DNA from: Geminicoccaceae bacterium
GTDB lineage: Bacteria; Pseudomonadota; Alphaproteobacteria; Geminicoccales; Geminicoccaceae
Length of the DNA: 64,000 bases
Assembly: GCA_025062095.1 (NCBI GenBank)
Contig: JANXAZ010000010.1
Coordinates: forward strand, 35,772 to 99,771
Direction of reading: 5' to 3'
Part shown: piece after piece, positions 8,318-19,451 of the stretch
Layout: each line of letters starts with the position of its first letter
How positions within the stretch are numbered: position 1 is the stretch's first letter
Program-made: the position numbers and the translations under genes
Notes under the pieces: generated by a model
Database searches by the model: none
Told to the model about the DNA's origin: nothing
What the model saw: the letters and a program-made list of their open reading frames with translations, nothing else

Positions 8318-9268
8318 TCACGTCGCTGCGTTCGCGGTGAGGGCGCGGAACACCTCGTCGAGTCGCCCGCGCTCGACCGCGAAGCGCTCGACGCGGATAC
8401 CGCGCGCGTGCAAGAGCTGGCTCACCGTGGCGCCGATGTCGGCGCCGTTGGTGGGCAGGACCAGAAGGGTGGCCACTCCGTCGACCTCTTCGACGCGCCG
8501 GACTTCGCGCACCGTGTTGAGGGTGCGCAGCGCGGTCGCCGCTTCCTCGGCGCGCTCGCGGTCGATCGTCACGCGCACCGCGTTGTGGTTGGGAGCGCGG
8601 CGTTCGAGCTCTTCCGGGGTCGCGTCGGCGACGATGCGGCCGCGGGCGATGATCACCGCGCGGTCGCACACCGCATCGACCTCCTCCAGGATGTGGGTGG
8701 AGACGATGATCGCCTTCTCCGCGCTCATCGCTTTGATGAGCTTGCGCACCTCGTGCTTCTGGTTGGGATCGAGCCCGTCGGTGGGCTCGTCGAGCACGAG
8801 AACCGGGGGATCGTGCAGGATCGCCTGAGCGAGCCCGACGCGGCGGCGGAAGCCCTTGGACAGCGTATCGATCGGGCGGTGCGCGACTTCCTCGAGGCTC
8901 GTGAGCTCGATCGCGCGCGCGATCTTGCGCTCGAGTTCCTTGCCCTCGAGCCCGCGCATCCCGCCCACGAAGCGCAAGAGCGCCAAGGGGCTCATGTCGG
9001 CGTACAGGGGGGCTCCCTCGGGCAAATAGCCGATGCGCTTTTTGACCTCGCGCGCCCGTTCGACGACATCGAAACCCATGACCTTGGCGGTGCCGGAAGT
9101 CGGCAAGAGGTAGCCGGTGAGCATCCGCATGGTCGTCGACTTGCCGGCCCCGTTGGGCCCGAGAAAGCCCAAGACCTCCCCGCGGCCGACCGAGAAGCTC
9201 ACCTCTTCTACGGCGCGCACGTCGCCGAACCGCTTGGTCAGCCGCTCGAGCCTGACCATCTCCTGCAC
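8318..9268 (-). CDS. ABC transporter ATP-binding protein (GldA/CcmA-like)
   Basis: A 316-residue ATPase. Walker A GPNGAGKST is at 37-45. The signature is LSKGF (a common variant in this exporter family), Walker B is LVLDEPTDGLDP, and the H-loop is in VSTHILEE. A C-terminal domain of about 100 residues follows. I place the start at the GTG at 9268 because GGAGGAG is 7 bases upstream; an in-frame ATG at 9259 is too far from that site. First gene of the four-gene minus-strand ABC module, transcribed divergently from hemN across a 188-bp gap. Confidence 0.92.
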   Translation of the reverse strand: MQEMVRLERLTKRFGDVRAVEEVSFSVGRGEVLGFLGPNGAGKSTTMRMLTGYLLPTSGTAKVMGFDVVERAREVKKRIGYLPEGAPLYADMSPLALLRFVGGMRGLEGKELERKIARAIELTSLEEVAHRPIDTLSKGFRRRVGLAQAILHDPPVLVLDEPTDGLDPNQKHEVRKLIKAMSAEKAIIVSTHILEEVDAVCDRAVIIARGRIVADATPEELERRAPNHNAVRVTIDRERAEEAATALRTLNTVREVRRVEEVDGVATLLVLPTNGADIGATVSQLLHARGIRVERFAVERGRLDEVFRALTANAAT

Positions 9269-9391
9269 GGTTACTCTCCTCCCGGGACTTGGGCGAGCCG
9301 AGGGCACACCGGCCCCTCGGGGAGCGCTTTCGGCGCGCGGCCGCGGATATGGACCGACGCCCCGCGGCTTTCAAGCCGAGCACCCGCCCCC

Positions 9392-9405
9392 TTGATCTGG
9401 ATCAA
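9392..9405. promoter_or_regulatory. FNR/Anr-type anaerobic operator upstream of hemN
   Basis: TTGATCTGGATCAA matches the FNR consensus TTGAT-N4-ATCAA exactly. Its 3' edge is 51 bases before the hemN GTG, a distance suited to activation from a near-position -40 site. hemN orthologues in related bacteria are known FnrL/Anr targets, so oxygen-responsive control of hemN is a well-founded inference. It is also about 124 bases upstream of the divergent ABC ATPase start. Confidence 0.85.
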
Positions 9406-9456
9406 GGCGGCGCCCGGCGCGCGACCCTAACGAGCGTGCGAAGCGGAGGTTTCCCC

Positions 9457-10809
9457 GTGCGTCCGGAGCTCGTCCGTCTGTTCGAAGCGGCGCGCGTGCC
9501 TCGCTACACGAGCTATCCCACCGTGCCGCACTTCAGCCCGGCGATCGGTCCCGCCGAGCACGCCGCTTGGCTGCAGGCCGTCCCCGAAGACCGGCCGGTC
9601 TCGCTCTACCTCCACGTTCCCTATTGCCACAGCCTCTGCTGGTACTGCGGCTGTACCACCGCGGTGAGCGCGGATCCCGCCCGCCCGCGCGCCTATGCGG
9701 CGCTCCTCGAGGCCGAACTCGAGCTCGTCGCGGCTCTGCTGCCGGGACGGCTCGCGCTCGCGCATCTGCACTTCGGCGGCGGCACGCCCACCTCGATCGG
9801 CCCGGAAGCCTTTCGCAGGCTCCTGAGGCGCATCGGCGAGCGCTTCTCGATCCTGCCCGAGGCCGAAAAAGCGGTCGAGATCGACCCCCGTTTTCTTTCG
9901 GCCGAGATGATCGAGGTTCTGGCCGAAACCGGCATCGATCGAGCGAGCCTGGGCGTCCAGTCCTTCGAACCGGCCGTGCAGAAGGCGATCAACCGCATCC
10001 AACCGATCGACCGCACGCTCGCCGCGATCGAAGATTTGCGCGCGGCGGGAATCCGCCGGATCAACGTCGATCTGCTCTACGGCCTGCCGCACCAGACGGT
10101 CGACGGGTGTCGGGCGACGGTGCGCGCGCTTTTGCCGGTAGCGCCCGACCGCTTCGCCATCTTCGGCTATGCACACCTGCCCGCCCTCAAAAAACACCAG
10201 CGGCTGATCCGCACGGAGGACCTGCCCGATGCGCCCGCGCGCGTCGCCCAGTTCGAGGCGATGGCCGAAGAGCTCGAAGCGGCGGGCTACGTGCCGATCG
10301 GGCTCGATCATTTCGCCCGCCCCGACGACGCGCTCGCGAAAGCCGCGCGCTCGGGCGCGTTGCGACGCAATTTCCAGGGCTATACGACCGATACCGCCGA
10401 AACGCTGATCGGGCTCGGCGCCTCGGCGATCTCGAGCTTCGCGGACGGCTACGCTCAGAACCTCCACGAGCTCGTGCGCTGGCGCGAATCGGTACGCGCG
10501 GGGCGGCTGCCCACCGCGCGCGGGATCCGGCTTTCGGCGCGCGACCGTCTCGAGCGCGCCATCATCGAGGCGATCATGTGCTTCGGCCGCGTCGACCTCG
10601 CGGAGATCGCCGCGCGCTTCGGGGTCGACGGGGAAATCCCGATCGCCGCACCCGACCGGCTCGCGGAGCTCGAACGCCTCGGCGTCGTGATCCGCGAGGG
10701 CACGCGCCTGCGCGTGCCCGTCGAACATCGTCCGCTTCTGCGCGTCGTGGCCTCGTGCTTCGACCGCTATCTCGAACCCGGGATCGCGCGTCACGCGCTC
10801 GCCGTCTGA
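9457..10809 (+). CDS. hemN: Oxygen-independent coproporphyrinogen III dehydrogenase (radical SAM)
   Basis: A 450-residue radical SAM enzyme that decarboxylates coproporphyrinogen III to protoporphyrinogen IX without oxygen, in heme synthesis. The cluster motif CxxxCxxCxC is at Cys57, Cys61, Cys64 and Cys66 (YCHSLCWYCGC), matching the four-Cys pattern of E. coli HemN. Other family segments include LHFGGGTPTS and INVDLLYGLPHQT. The GTG at 9457 has GGAGG 7 bases upstream. The frame extends upstream to 9289 but would run through the FNR operator and lacks similarity. Anaerobic induction through the FNR box at 9392-9405 is expected. Confidence 0.95.
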   Translation: MRPELVRLFEAARVPRYTSYPTVPHFSPAIGPAEHAAWLQAVPEDRPVSLYLHVPYCHSLCWYCGCTTAVSADPARPRAYAALLEAELELVAALLPGRLALAHLHFGGGTPTSIGPEAFRRLLRRIGERFSILPEAEKAVEIDPRFLSAEMIEVLAETGIDRASLGVQSFEPAVQKAINRIQPIDRTLAAIEDLRAAGIRRINVDLLYGLPHQTVDGCRATVRALLPVAPDRFAIFGYAHLPALKKHQRLIRTEDLPDAPARVAQFEAMAEELEAAGYVPIGLDHFARPDDALAKAARSGALRRNFQGYTTDTAETLIGLGASAISSFADGYAQNLHELVRWRESVRAGRLPTARGIRLSARDRLERAIIEAIMCFGRVDLAEIAARFGVDGEIPIAAPDRLAELERLGVVIREGTRLRVPVEHRPLLRVVASCFDRYLEPGIARHALAV

Positions 10810-10850
10810 AGCATCCGTCCCGCAGCGCGAACCGAGGCGGCGTTGAGGGG

Positions 10851-10865
10851 CGGGGCGTCGCCCCG
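10851..10865. terminator. Short GC hairpin between hemN and asnB
   Basis: CGGGGC-GTC-GCCCCG can form a 6-bp stem with a 3-base loop about 40 bases after the hemN stop. No T-tract follows, so it is at best a weak or factor-assisted terminator. It may equally be chance in such GC-rich DNA. Confidence 0.3.
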
Positions 10866-10895
10866 TAAACTCGGCCGGACGGGACGAGCGGAAAC

Positions 10896-12851
10896 ATGTG
10901 CGGCTTCGCGGGCGTCTTCGATCCGAACGAAGGGCGGGGCGCGGTGCTGGAAGCGCTCGCGCGCGCGATGATCGCCCCCATCGCCCACCGCGGGCCCGAC
11001 GACGAGCATGTTTTCGTCGAGCCCGAGGCCGGTCTCGCACTCGGCTTTCGGCGGCTCGCCATCCGCGATCTCTCGCCGAGCGGACGGCAGCCCATGGTCT
11101 CGGCCTCGGGGCGGCACGTGATCGTGTACAACGGCGAGCTCTACAACGCCGAAGAGCTCCGAGCCGAGCTCGAAGCCGCGGGTCTGCGGCTGCGCGGCCG
11201 CTCGGATACCGAAGTCCTTCTCGAACAGCTCGAGCGCTTCGGCCTCGAGGCGACGCTCGCCAAGAGTCTCGGCATGTTCGCCTTCGCGCTGTGGGATCGA
11301 CACGACCGCAGGCTCTTTCTCGCGCGCGACCGCCTCGGCAAGAAGCCGCTGTATTGGGGGCTCGAGCGCGGGAGGCTGCGCTTCGCTTCCGAGCTCAAAT
11401 GTTTTTTCGCCGATCCCACCTTTTGCCCGGAGATCGATCGCTCGGCGCTCGGGCTCTATCTCCGGCTGGGTTACGTGCCGGGAGAACGCTCGATCCTCGC
11501 CGGCATCCGCAAGCTCGCCCCGGGCGGGTGGCTGGCGATCGATCTGCGCGGGCGCACGAGCACCGGCCGGTTCTGGGATCCGGTCGAGGTCGTGACGCGC
11601 GGCTTCGCCGAGCCGTTCCGCGATCACGAAGACGAGCTGCTCGTCCGTTTCGAAGAGCTCTTGTCGGATGCGGTCCGGCGTCGGCTGGTGAGCGACGTCC
11701 CGTTGGGCGCCTTTCTTTCCGGTGGCATCGACAGCGCGACGATCGTCGCTCTCGCGCAGGAGGCGAGCTCGCGGCCGCTTTCCACCTTCACGATCGGCTT
11801 TCGCGATCCCGCCTTCGACGAATCGGCCCAGGCGCGCGCCGTCGCGCAGCGGCTCGGGACCGACCATCACGAGCTCGTGGTGGACGCCGAGGCCGCGCTC
11901 GCGCTCGTCCCCGAGCTCCCGCGCTGGTTCGACGAGCCTTTCGCCGATGCTTCCGCGGTACCGACCCTCGTCCTTTCGCGGTTCGCGCGCGAGCGGGTGG
12001 TCGTCGCTCTTTCGGGAGACGGCGGGGACGAGCTCTTCGCCGGCTATCGGCGGTATCGCGAGACCGTCGACCTCGCTGAAAGGCTCGCCCGCATCCCGCC
12101 GGCCGCACGGCGCGCCTCGGCGGAGCTCTTGAAGCGTTGCCCCGAGCCGATGTGGCGGCTTTTGGGGCGGCTCTTGCCGGAGCGCGCGCAGCCCGATCGG
12201 CTCGGCGAGCGCATCCGCCGTTTCGCGCGCATTCTCGCGGCCCCGGCCGAGCGCGCGAGCCTCGAGATCGCGGCGCACTGGAGCGAACCCGACGCGCTCG
12301 GCGCACCGGGACTCCTCCCGGAAGGTTTCGAAGGCGGGTTCGCCGCGCGCATCCCCGACCTCGGGACCCGTCTGCAGCTTCTCGACCTGCTCGTCTGGCT
12401 TCCCGACGACATCCTGGTCAAGCTCGACCGGGCGTCCATGGCCGCGAGTCTCGAGGCGCGCTGTCCTCTGCTCGACCACCGGGTGGTGGAGTTCGTCTTT
12501 CGTCTACCGCCTTCGCTGCGGGTGCGCGGGGAAGAGAGCAAGTATCTCTTGCGCCGGCTGCTTCGTCGACGCCTGCCCGCTGCGCTCGTAGACCGTCCCA
12601 AACGCGGGTTCTCGGTTCCGATCCACGATTGGCTGCGCGGGCGCTTGCGCGATTGGGCCGAAGAGCTGTTGGATCCTCACCGGCTGGCCGAAGCGGGCCT
12701 CGTCGAGCCCGCGCTCGTGCGCCGCTTCTGGCGCGAGCATCTCGCCGGACGCTGCGATCGCCGCTTTCCGCTCTGGAACCTCTTGATGCTCGAGGCTTGG
12801 CGGCGGCACTGGCTCGCGCGCGCGCAAACCCCCGTTCGCGCCGCGGCCTAG
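10896..12851 (+). CDS. asnB: Asparagine synthetase, glutamine-hydrolysing
   Basis: A 651-residue amidotransferase that makes asparagine (or amidates a related acid) from aspartate, glutamine and ATP. The N-terminal class II glutaminase domain starts at the nucleophile Cys2 (MCGFAGVF), with HRGPDD at 31-36 and YNGELYN at 78-84. The ATP-pyrophosphatase loop SGGIDS is at 275-280, and LSGDGGDELFAGY follows near 375. Length fits the bacterial AsnB family, which also includes members in exopolysaccharide clusters, so a housekeeping role is likely but not certain. Its TAG overlaps the TAG of the convergent GGDEF gene within the palindrome CTAG (12848-12851). Confidence 0.92.
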   Translation: MCGFAGVFDPNEGRGAVLEALARAMIAPIAHRGPDDEHVFVEPEAGLALGFRRLAIRDLSPSGRQPMVSASGRHVIVYNGELYNAEELRAELEAAGLRLRGRSDTEVLLEQLERFGLEATLAKSLGMFAFALWDRHDRRLFLARDRLGKKPLYWGLERGRLRFASELKCFFADPTFCPEIDRSALGLYLRLGYVPGERSILAGIRKLAPGGWLAIDLRGRTSTGRFWDPVEVVTRGFAEPFRDHEDELLVRFEELLSDAVRRRLVSDVPLGAFLSGGIDSATIVALAQEASSRPLSTFTIGFRDPAFDESAQARAVAQRLGTDHHELVVDAEAALALVPELPRWFDEPFADASAVPTLVLSRFARERVVVALSGDGGDELFAGYRRYRETVDLAERLARIPPAARRASAELLKRCPEPMWRLLGRLLPERAQPDRLGERIRRFARILAAPAERASLEIAAHWSEPDALGAPGLLPEGFEGGFAARIPDLGTRLQLLDLLVWLPDDILVKLDRASMAASLEARCPLLDHRVVEFVFRLPPSLRVRGEESKYLLRRLLRRRLPAALVDRPKRGFSVPIHDWLRGRLRDWAEELLDPHRLAEAGLVEPALVRRFWREHLAGRCDRRFPLWNLLMLEAWRRHWLARAQTPVRAAA

Positions 12852-13954
12852 TCCGCTTCCGGGCCTTCCTCGGGCGTCGTTCCGGCCTCTTCCTCGGTTT
12901 CGGCGATCACCACGACGCCCCCGCCGCGGCTCTTGGCGGTGTAGAGGGCGCGGTCGGCGCGCTCGAAGAGCAGATCGGTCTCCCGTCCGTGCAGGGGATA
13001 AACGGCGGTGCCGATGCTCGCGCGAACCGTCAGCGCCACGGGTCCGACCGAAAGGGGTGCGGCGAGGCGCGCGAGCAGGCGTTCGGCGGCGAGCCGCGCT
13101 CCTTCGAGATTCTGCAGATCACACTGCAGGAAGGCGAATTCGTCGCCGCCGATGCGCGCGAGCGTATCGGTCGAGCGGATCGCGGGCTTCAGCTGTCGCG
13201 CGAAGGCCACGAGGACGGCATCGCCGACGCGATGGCCGTGGCTGTCGTTGATCGCCTTGAAGCCGTCGAGGTCGAGGAGATGCAAGGCGACGAGGCCGCC
13301 GTAGCGATCCGCCCGGGCGATCGCCTGATGCAAGCGGTCTTCGAGGACCAGGCGATTGGGCAGGCCGGTGAGGGGATCGAAAAGAGCCAAGCGCGCGATC
13401 GCCGTCTCGCGGGCGAAGCGGGCGGTGGCATCGCGGACGGCGAGGATCCGCAGCGGCCGGCCCGAGAAGCCCGGCGGCCCCGCCGCGACTTCGACCGGCA
13501 GACGCGCGCCCGCAGCGCGTTTGGCGAGCATGTCGACGACCAGGCCCGGGCGCGCGAAGAGCTCGTTCCAGACCGTCTCGGGTGCCTCGAGCAGCTCGTC
13601 CAGCGCGCGGCCGACGAGGGCGTTTTCCGGCTCTCCCCAGAGGCGTACGGCGGCCTCGTTGGCGTGTCGGACGAGCCGGTGCGCATCGACGACGAGGATG
13701 GCTTCCGGCAGGTGACCGAACAGCGAGACGATTTCCGGACCCAGTTCCTCGTCGGGTCCGATCTCCCCGTTTCCTTCCCCGCTCGCGAGATCGAGCTCGC
13801 AGAGGAGAGCGTCGCGGGGCAGGAGCGTCGCGGCCGTTCGCGGGCGATCTGTGCGGCTTCGCGCCGAGGAGCCGCCCACCGCGTGGCGATGGCTCTCATC
13901 GACGACCGGTAATAGGACGAGCAACGACAACCATCTCGGGCCACACGGTTCCAT
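12848..13954 (-). CDS. PAS-GGDEF diguanylate cyclase
   Basis: A 368-residue signalling protein. A PAS-like domain lies at about 78-185 (EAILVVDAHRLVRHANEAA). A GGDEF domain follows at about 187-350, starting with LALFDPLTGLPNR. The active-site motif is intact at 269-273 in RIGGDEFAF, and an RxxD inhibitory-site motif (RSTD, 260-263) sits five residues before it, so the protein should make cyclic-di-GMP and be product-inhibited. No EAL domain and no obvious membrane anchor beyond a short hydrophobic stretch near residues 8-18. The start at 13954 is uncertain; the first 70 residues have no domain. Sensory input unknown. Confidence 0.88.
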   Translation of the reverse strand: MEPCGPRWLSLLVLLPVVDESHRHAVGGSSARSRTDRPRTAATLLPRDALLCELDLASGEGNGEIGPDEELGPEIVSLFGHLPEAILVVDAHRLVRHANEAAVRLWGEPENALVGRALDELLEAPETVWNELFARPGLVVDMLAKRAAGARLPVEVAAGPPGFSGRPLRILAVRDATARFARETAIARLALFDPLTGLPNRLVLEDRLHQAIARADRYGGLVALHLLDLDGFKAINDSHGHRVGDAVLVAFARQLKPAIRSTDTLARIGGDEFAFLQCDLQNLEGARLAAERLLARLAAPLSVGPVALTVRASIGTAVYPLHGRETDLLFERADRALYTAKSRGGGVVVIAETEEEAGTTPEEGPEAD

Positions 13955-14293
13955 GTCGCCTCACCATGCCGAGCGGGAATATCTTCAACAGCTCATGAAG
14001 AATAGAGCGCTGAGGAGTCCGCCGTGCAAGACACTACTTGATGCTAGCGCGACGGCACTTCGGTCTCCTCGAAGTTGACCGACCCGGTGATCCGCGCCGC
14101 CCAGCGCGATCGAGCGAGTGCGTGCGACCGAGCACGACCTCAAATTGAACCGTGAGCATCCGCGGATCGCCGAGGTTCGAAGCCGAAAAGGCGTTCGCGG
14201 CGCTTACGGTAAGCTCGCTCCTTTCGGCCTTGCGCGGGCTCTCGTGCCGAACGATGCCCCGCGACGGGGCTCGACGAGAAAAGGGGCTGCGCG
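13955..14293. other. Intergenic region between the GGDEF gene and the thioesterase
   Basis: These 339 bases separate divergent genes and hold no gene I can support. The part near 13970-14060 is AT-richer. A perfect 6-bp hairpin, GCCCCG-CGA-CGGGGC, lies at 14256-14270, about 23 bases before the thioesterase ATG, and could influence its 5' leader. Confidence 0.4.
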
Positions 14294-14737
14294 ATGCGTC
14301 TTTCCCGCGATCGGCTCGAAGCGGCGCTCGCTCTCGCCGAGGGACGTCCGCTCACCGGTCCGTTCGAGCGGCTCGTGGGCTATCGCTTCGGCTGGGACGA
14401 GCGCGCGGGTCTCACCGTCGAACTCGACCTCGAGGAGCGCCACGCGAGCCAATTCGGGGGCGCGCACGGGGGCGTGACGCTTCTGCTCCTCGACACGGTG
14501 GGCGGGGTCGCGGCCGCCCTCGCAGTGGGCGAGGCGCTCGCGCGCATCGCCACGATCTCGCTTTCCGCCAACTTCATCCGCGCGGCGAGCCCGGGTCGGG
14601 TCGTGGCGACGGCGCGCGTCGATCACCTCGGCAAGGCCGTGGCGCATTGCACGATGCAGCTGCACGAGGCGAACGCGGCCGGCCCGCTTCTCGCGACCGC
14701 GATCGGTGCCTACCGGCTGTTCCGCCGCGGCGGTTGA
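14294..14737 (+). CDS. PaaI-family hotdog thioesterase
   Basis: A 147-residue hotdog-fold protein. The PaaI-type active-site segment is visible as GGAHGGVTLLLLDTVGG near residues 55-72, with the family's HGG motif, and ARIATISLSANFIRAA follows. It probably hydrolyses a small acyl-CoA or aryl-CoA thioester; the specific substrate is not deducible. It lies 72 bases upstream of the CoxL-like gene on the same strand and may be co-transcribed with it. Confidence 0.85.
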   Translation: MRLSRDRLEAALALAEGRPLTGPFERLVGYRFGWDERAGLTVELDLEERHASQFGGAHGGVTLLLLDTVGGVAAALAVGEALARIATISLSANFIRAASPGRVVATARVDHLGKAVAHCTMQLHEANAAGPLLATAIGAYRLFRRGG

Positions 14738-14809
14738 GCCCGCATTCCGGCTCCCATATAGGAGCGAGCGGGAGCCGACGGCCGCTCGGCCGCAACGCGG
14801 GAGGAGGCG

Positions 14810-17128
<2,319 letters not shown>

Positions 17129-17143
17129 GCGCGCCCGGCGGGT

Positions 17144-17584
17144 CTACTCGCGCGGCTCGGGCGCGGCCGAGCCGAGGAGCAGCGCGAGCAGTCCCGCCAC
17201 CGCCGCGCTCGCGACCTCGAGACCGCTCGCCGCGAGCCGGGCACAGCCGGCCGCGCTCGCGAGCCCGAGTTCGCCCCAGGCGAGCGCGATCGCGAAGGCG
17301 CGGGCGGAGGAGGAAGCGAGCCGAGCCGGGCCGAGAGGCCAGGAGAAAGCGGGAACGAGCGACCAGCCGCGCGCTTCGGCGGGCTCGAGGGCATGTGCGG
17401 GATCGGCGAGGGTCCGCGCCGCAGCCGCCGCGTTCCCGCTCGCACGCGGACCGTAAGAGACGCGAATGCCCGCGCCGGTGCCTCCCGCGGAGGCCACCGC
17501 GCGCGCGTGGCAGCTCGCGCGGTCGTCGTTGGCCGCGCGAGGCAGAGCGATCAGGCGTCCGATGTCGTCGGCCCGGATCATCAT
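17144..17584 (-). CDS. Hypothetical protein, Ala-rich
   Basis: A 146-residue open frame with GAGGAA 5 bases before the first of two consecutive ATG codons. The C-terminal third is strongly hydrophobic and Ala/Leu-rich, possibly one or two membrane or amphipathic helices; the N-terminus is polar. No family recognised. It is convergent with the CoxL-like gene (15-base gap). Overlapping frames are open because of GC content, so the coding call rests on the ribosome site and on filling an otherwise empty interval. Confidence 0.45.
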   Translation of the reverse strand: MMIRADDIGRLIALPRAANDDRASCHARAVASAGGTGAGIRVSYGPRASGNAAAAARTLADPAHALEPAEARGWSLVPAFSWPLGPARLASSSARAFAIALAWGELGLASAAGCARLAASGLEVASAAVAGLLALLLGSAAPEPRE

Positions 17585-17782
17585 GGCCGTTCCTCGTCGT
17601 TTCCGCGCACCGACCTCCGCTCCGCGGCGTCGTGCGGTGGGCGTCCTCCCCGACGCGCGCGAAGCTCGCGCGCGAAGAAAGGGCCCTCAAGGTCGGGCTC
17701 GCGCTCGGAAGGCATTTTGTCATCGGAGCGTTGACGAAAGGTCACGAAAGCGGAGCGGCTGCATACCGCGATGCGCCCTTCG

Positions 17783-19366
17783 TCACGAGCGCAAAGTCCG
17801 CCGCAGCCGTCCGAGCAGCTCGAGCCGCGAACGATCGTCCGGCAGCACGCGCAGCTCGTCGGCGATGTCGAGCAGCAACCGCGCATGGGCGTTGTGCCAG
17901 TCGGCCGCGACCGCGGCGAAGCGGGGATCGAGCCGGGTCGGGCCGGGAAGCGGCCGCGGTGGCCGGTCCGAGGCGAGCTCGAAACGCTCATCGAGCCGGG
18001 GGACGAGGATCGCGAGCGGGTCGAAGCCCTCGGCGGCGAGCGCGGCACGGAGCGCGGTGGTGGCGCATTCCGAGCCGCGCACGAGAAAAATCGCCTTCCG
18101 GACCGGCCGCCGGGCGGCGATCCAACGCACGAGCTCCTCGCCGTCGGCGTGGCCGCACACGCTCTCGAGCGCGCGGATCCGGGCCCGCACCGCCACCTCC
18201 TCGCCGTCGATCCGCAGCCGCTTCTCCCCCGAGAGCACGACTTGGCCCAGGCTACCGTACGGCAGATGGCCCCCGAAGAGCACCGTGACCTCGGGTCGCC
18301 ACAGAAGCTCGCGGAGCGCGCGGCGGGAGAAGCCGGCCTCGGCCGTCCCGAGCGGGGCGAGGAGCACCGCGGGACCCGAGAGCGCACCCGCGTCTTCGGT
18401 TTCGGGATCGCAACAGGCGAGGACGCTCGACCGGGCGAGGAGCTCGGCGAGATCCTCCGCCCCGAACGCGCTCGCCCGGCACGAGGCGAGCGCGTGCAGC
18501 ACTCGCGTTCCGTGTCGACAGACGAAGCGGACGGGAACCGGGGGCAACGCGCCGTCCCTCACCGCCTCGAGCAAGAGGAGGAACAGCTCGCAGCTGCGCT
18601 CGAGCCCGAGCACGGGGAGAAAGGCGAGCCCGCCGCCCTCGAGCGCCTCGGCGAGCTCGCGCACGAAGCGCCGTCGGCGCTCGGCGGCGCTCTTCTCGCC
18701 GCGCCGGCGATCGCCGTAGAGGCTTTCGGCGACGAGGTAGTCGACATCCCGAGGCGCCCGGGGATCGGGGTCGGAAGAGGCGGCTTCCGGGCCGAGGTCG
18801 CCCGAAAAGAGCAGCCGGGCCGGACGGCTCGTGCCCTCGTCGATCTCGAGCTCGATCGAGGCCGAGCCGGGGATGTGAGCGGCGTTCCAGAAGCGAGCGC
18901 GCACCCCCGGGGCGGGTTCGAACCAGCGCCCGAAATCGCAGGCTTCGATCCGCTCGAGACAAGCCCGGACTTCGGCCTCGCCGTAGATCGGCGCGACCTC
19001 CGGCCCGCCGCGCCGACGGAGGCGGCGCCCGAGGCGCGCGGTTTCGGTCGCGAGCGCGTGGGCGACTTCGGGCAGAAGCGCCCGCAACAGCTCGAGGGTC
19101 GCCTCGGTCGCCATGATCGGCGCGCGCAGGCCCTCGGCGACCAGCCGCGGCAGGAGGCCCGCGTGGTCGAGGTGGGCGTGGGTGAGGAGGACGCAGTCGA
19201 GCCGCGCGGGCGCGAAGGGAAGAGCGCGCCGGTTGAGCGATCGCACGGTGCGCGTGCCGGAGAACAACCCGCAGTCGACGAGCAACCGGCCGGCACCGTG
19301 TTCGACGAGAAAACAAGCGCCGGTCGTGGTCGAAACGCCTCCGTGGAAGCCGATGCGGATCGCCAT
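17783..19366 (-). CDS. MBL-fold metallo-hydrolase (RNase J/CPSF-like beta-CASP type)
   Basis: A 527-residue metallo-beta-lactamase-fold protein. The metal-binding motif HAHLDH is at 63-68, and a later His in the AAHIPGSASIELE segment matches the pattern of the mRNA-processing (YSH1/CPSF-like) branch, as do FSGDLG and GGHLPYGSLG. The middle region carries a beta-CASP-like insertion. The C-terminal 80 residues (after about 440) are less conserved. It may act on RNA or another phosphodiester; activity is inferred only from fold. ATG start at 19366. Confidence 0.78.
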   Translation of the reverse strand: MAIRIGFHGGVSTTTGACFLVEHGAGRLLVDCGLFSGTRTVRSLNRRALPFAPARLDCVLLTHAHLDHAGLLPRLVAEGLRAPIMATEATLELLRALLPEVAHALATETARLGRRLRRRGGPEVAPIYGEAEVRACLERIEACDFGRWFEPAPGVRARFWNAAHIPGSASIELEIDEGTSRPARLLFSGDLGPEAASSDPDPRAPRDVDYLVAESLYGDRRRGEKSAAERRRRFVRELAEALEGGGLAFLPVLGLERSCELFLLLLEAVRDGALPPVPVRFVCRHGTRVLHALASCRASAFGAEDLAELLARSSVLACCDPETEDAGALSGPAVLLAPLGTAEAGFSRRALRELLWRPEVTVLFGGHLPYGSLGQVVLSGEKRLRIDGEEVAVRARIRALESVCGHADGEELVRWIAARRPVRKAIFLVRGSECATTALRAALAAEGFDPLAILVPRLDERFELASDRPPRPLPGPTRLDPRFAAVAADWHNAHARLLLDIADELRVLPDDRSRLELLGRLRRTLRS

Positions 19367-19451
19367 GAGCGTTCCAGCGAGACCCGGTCGCAGGGAGCCG
19401 GTGGTCGCTTATCCGAGCGCGACGTCAACTAAAAGGAGATAGACCTCTCGG

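Noticed and set aside
14256..14270. The GCCCCG-CGA-CGGGGC hairpin as a riboswitch or terminator
   Set aside because: Six base pairs of pure GC are common by chance here; no T-tract, conserved core or alternative pairing was seen.
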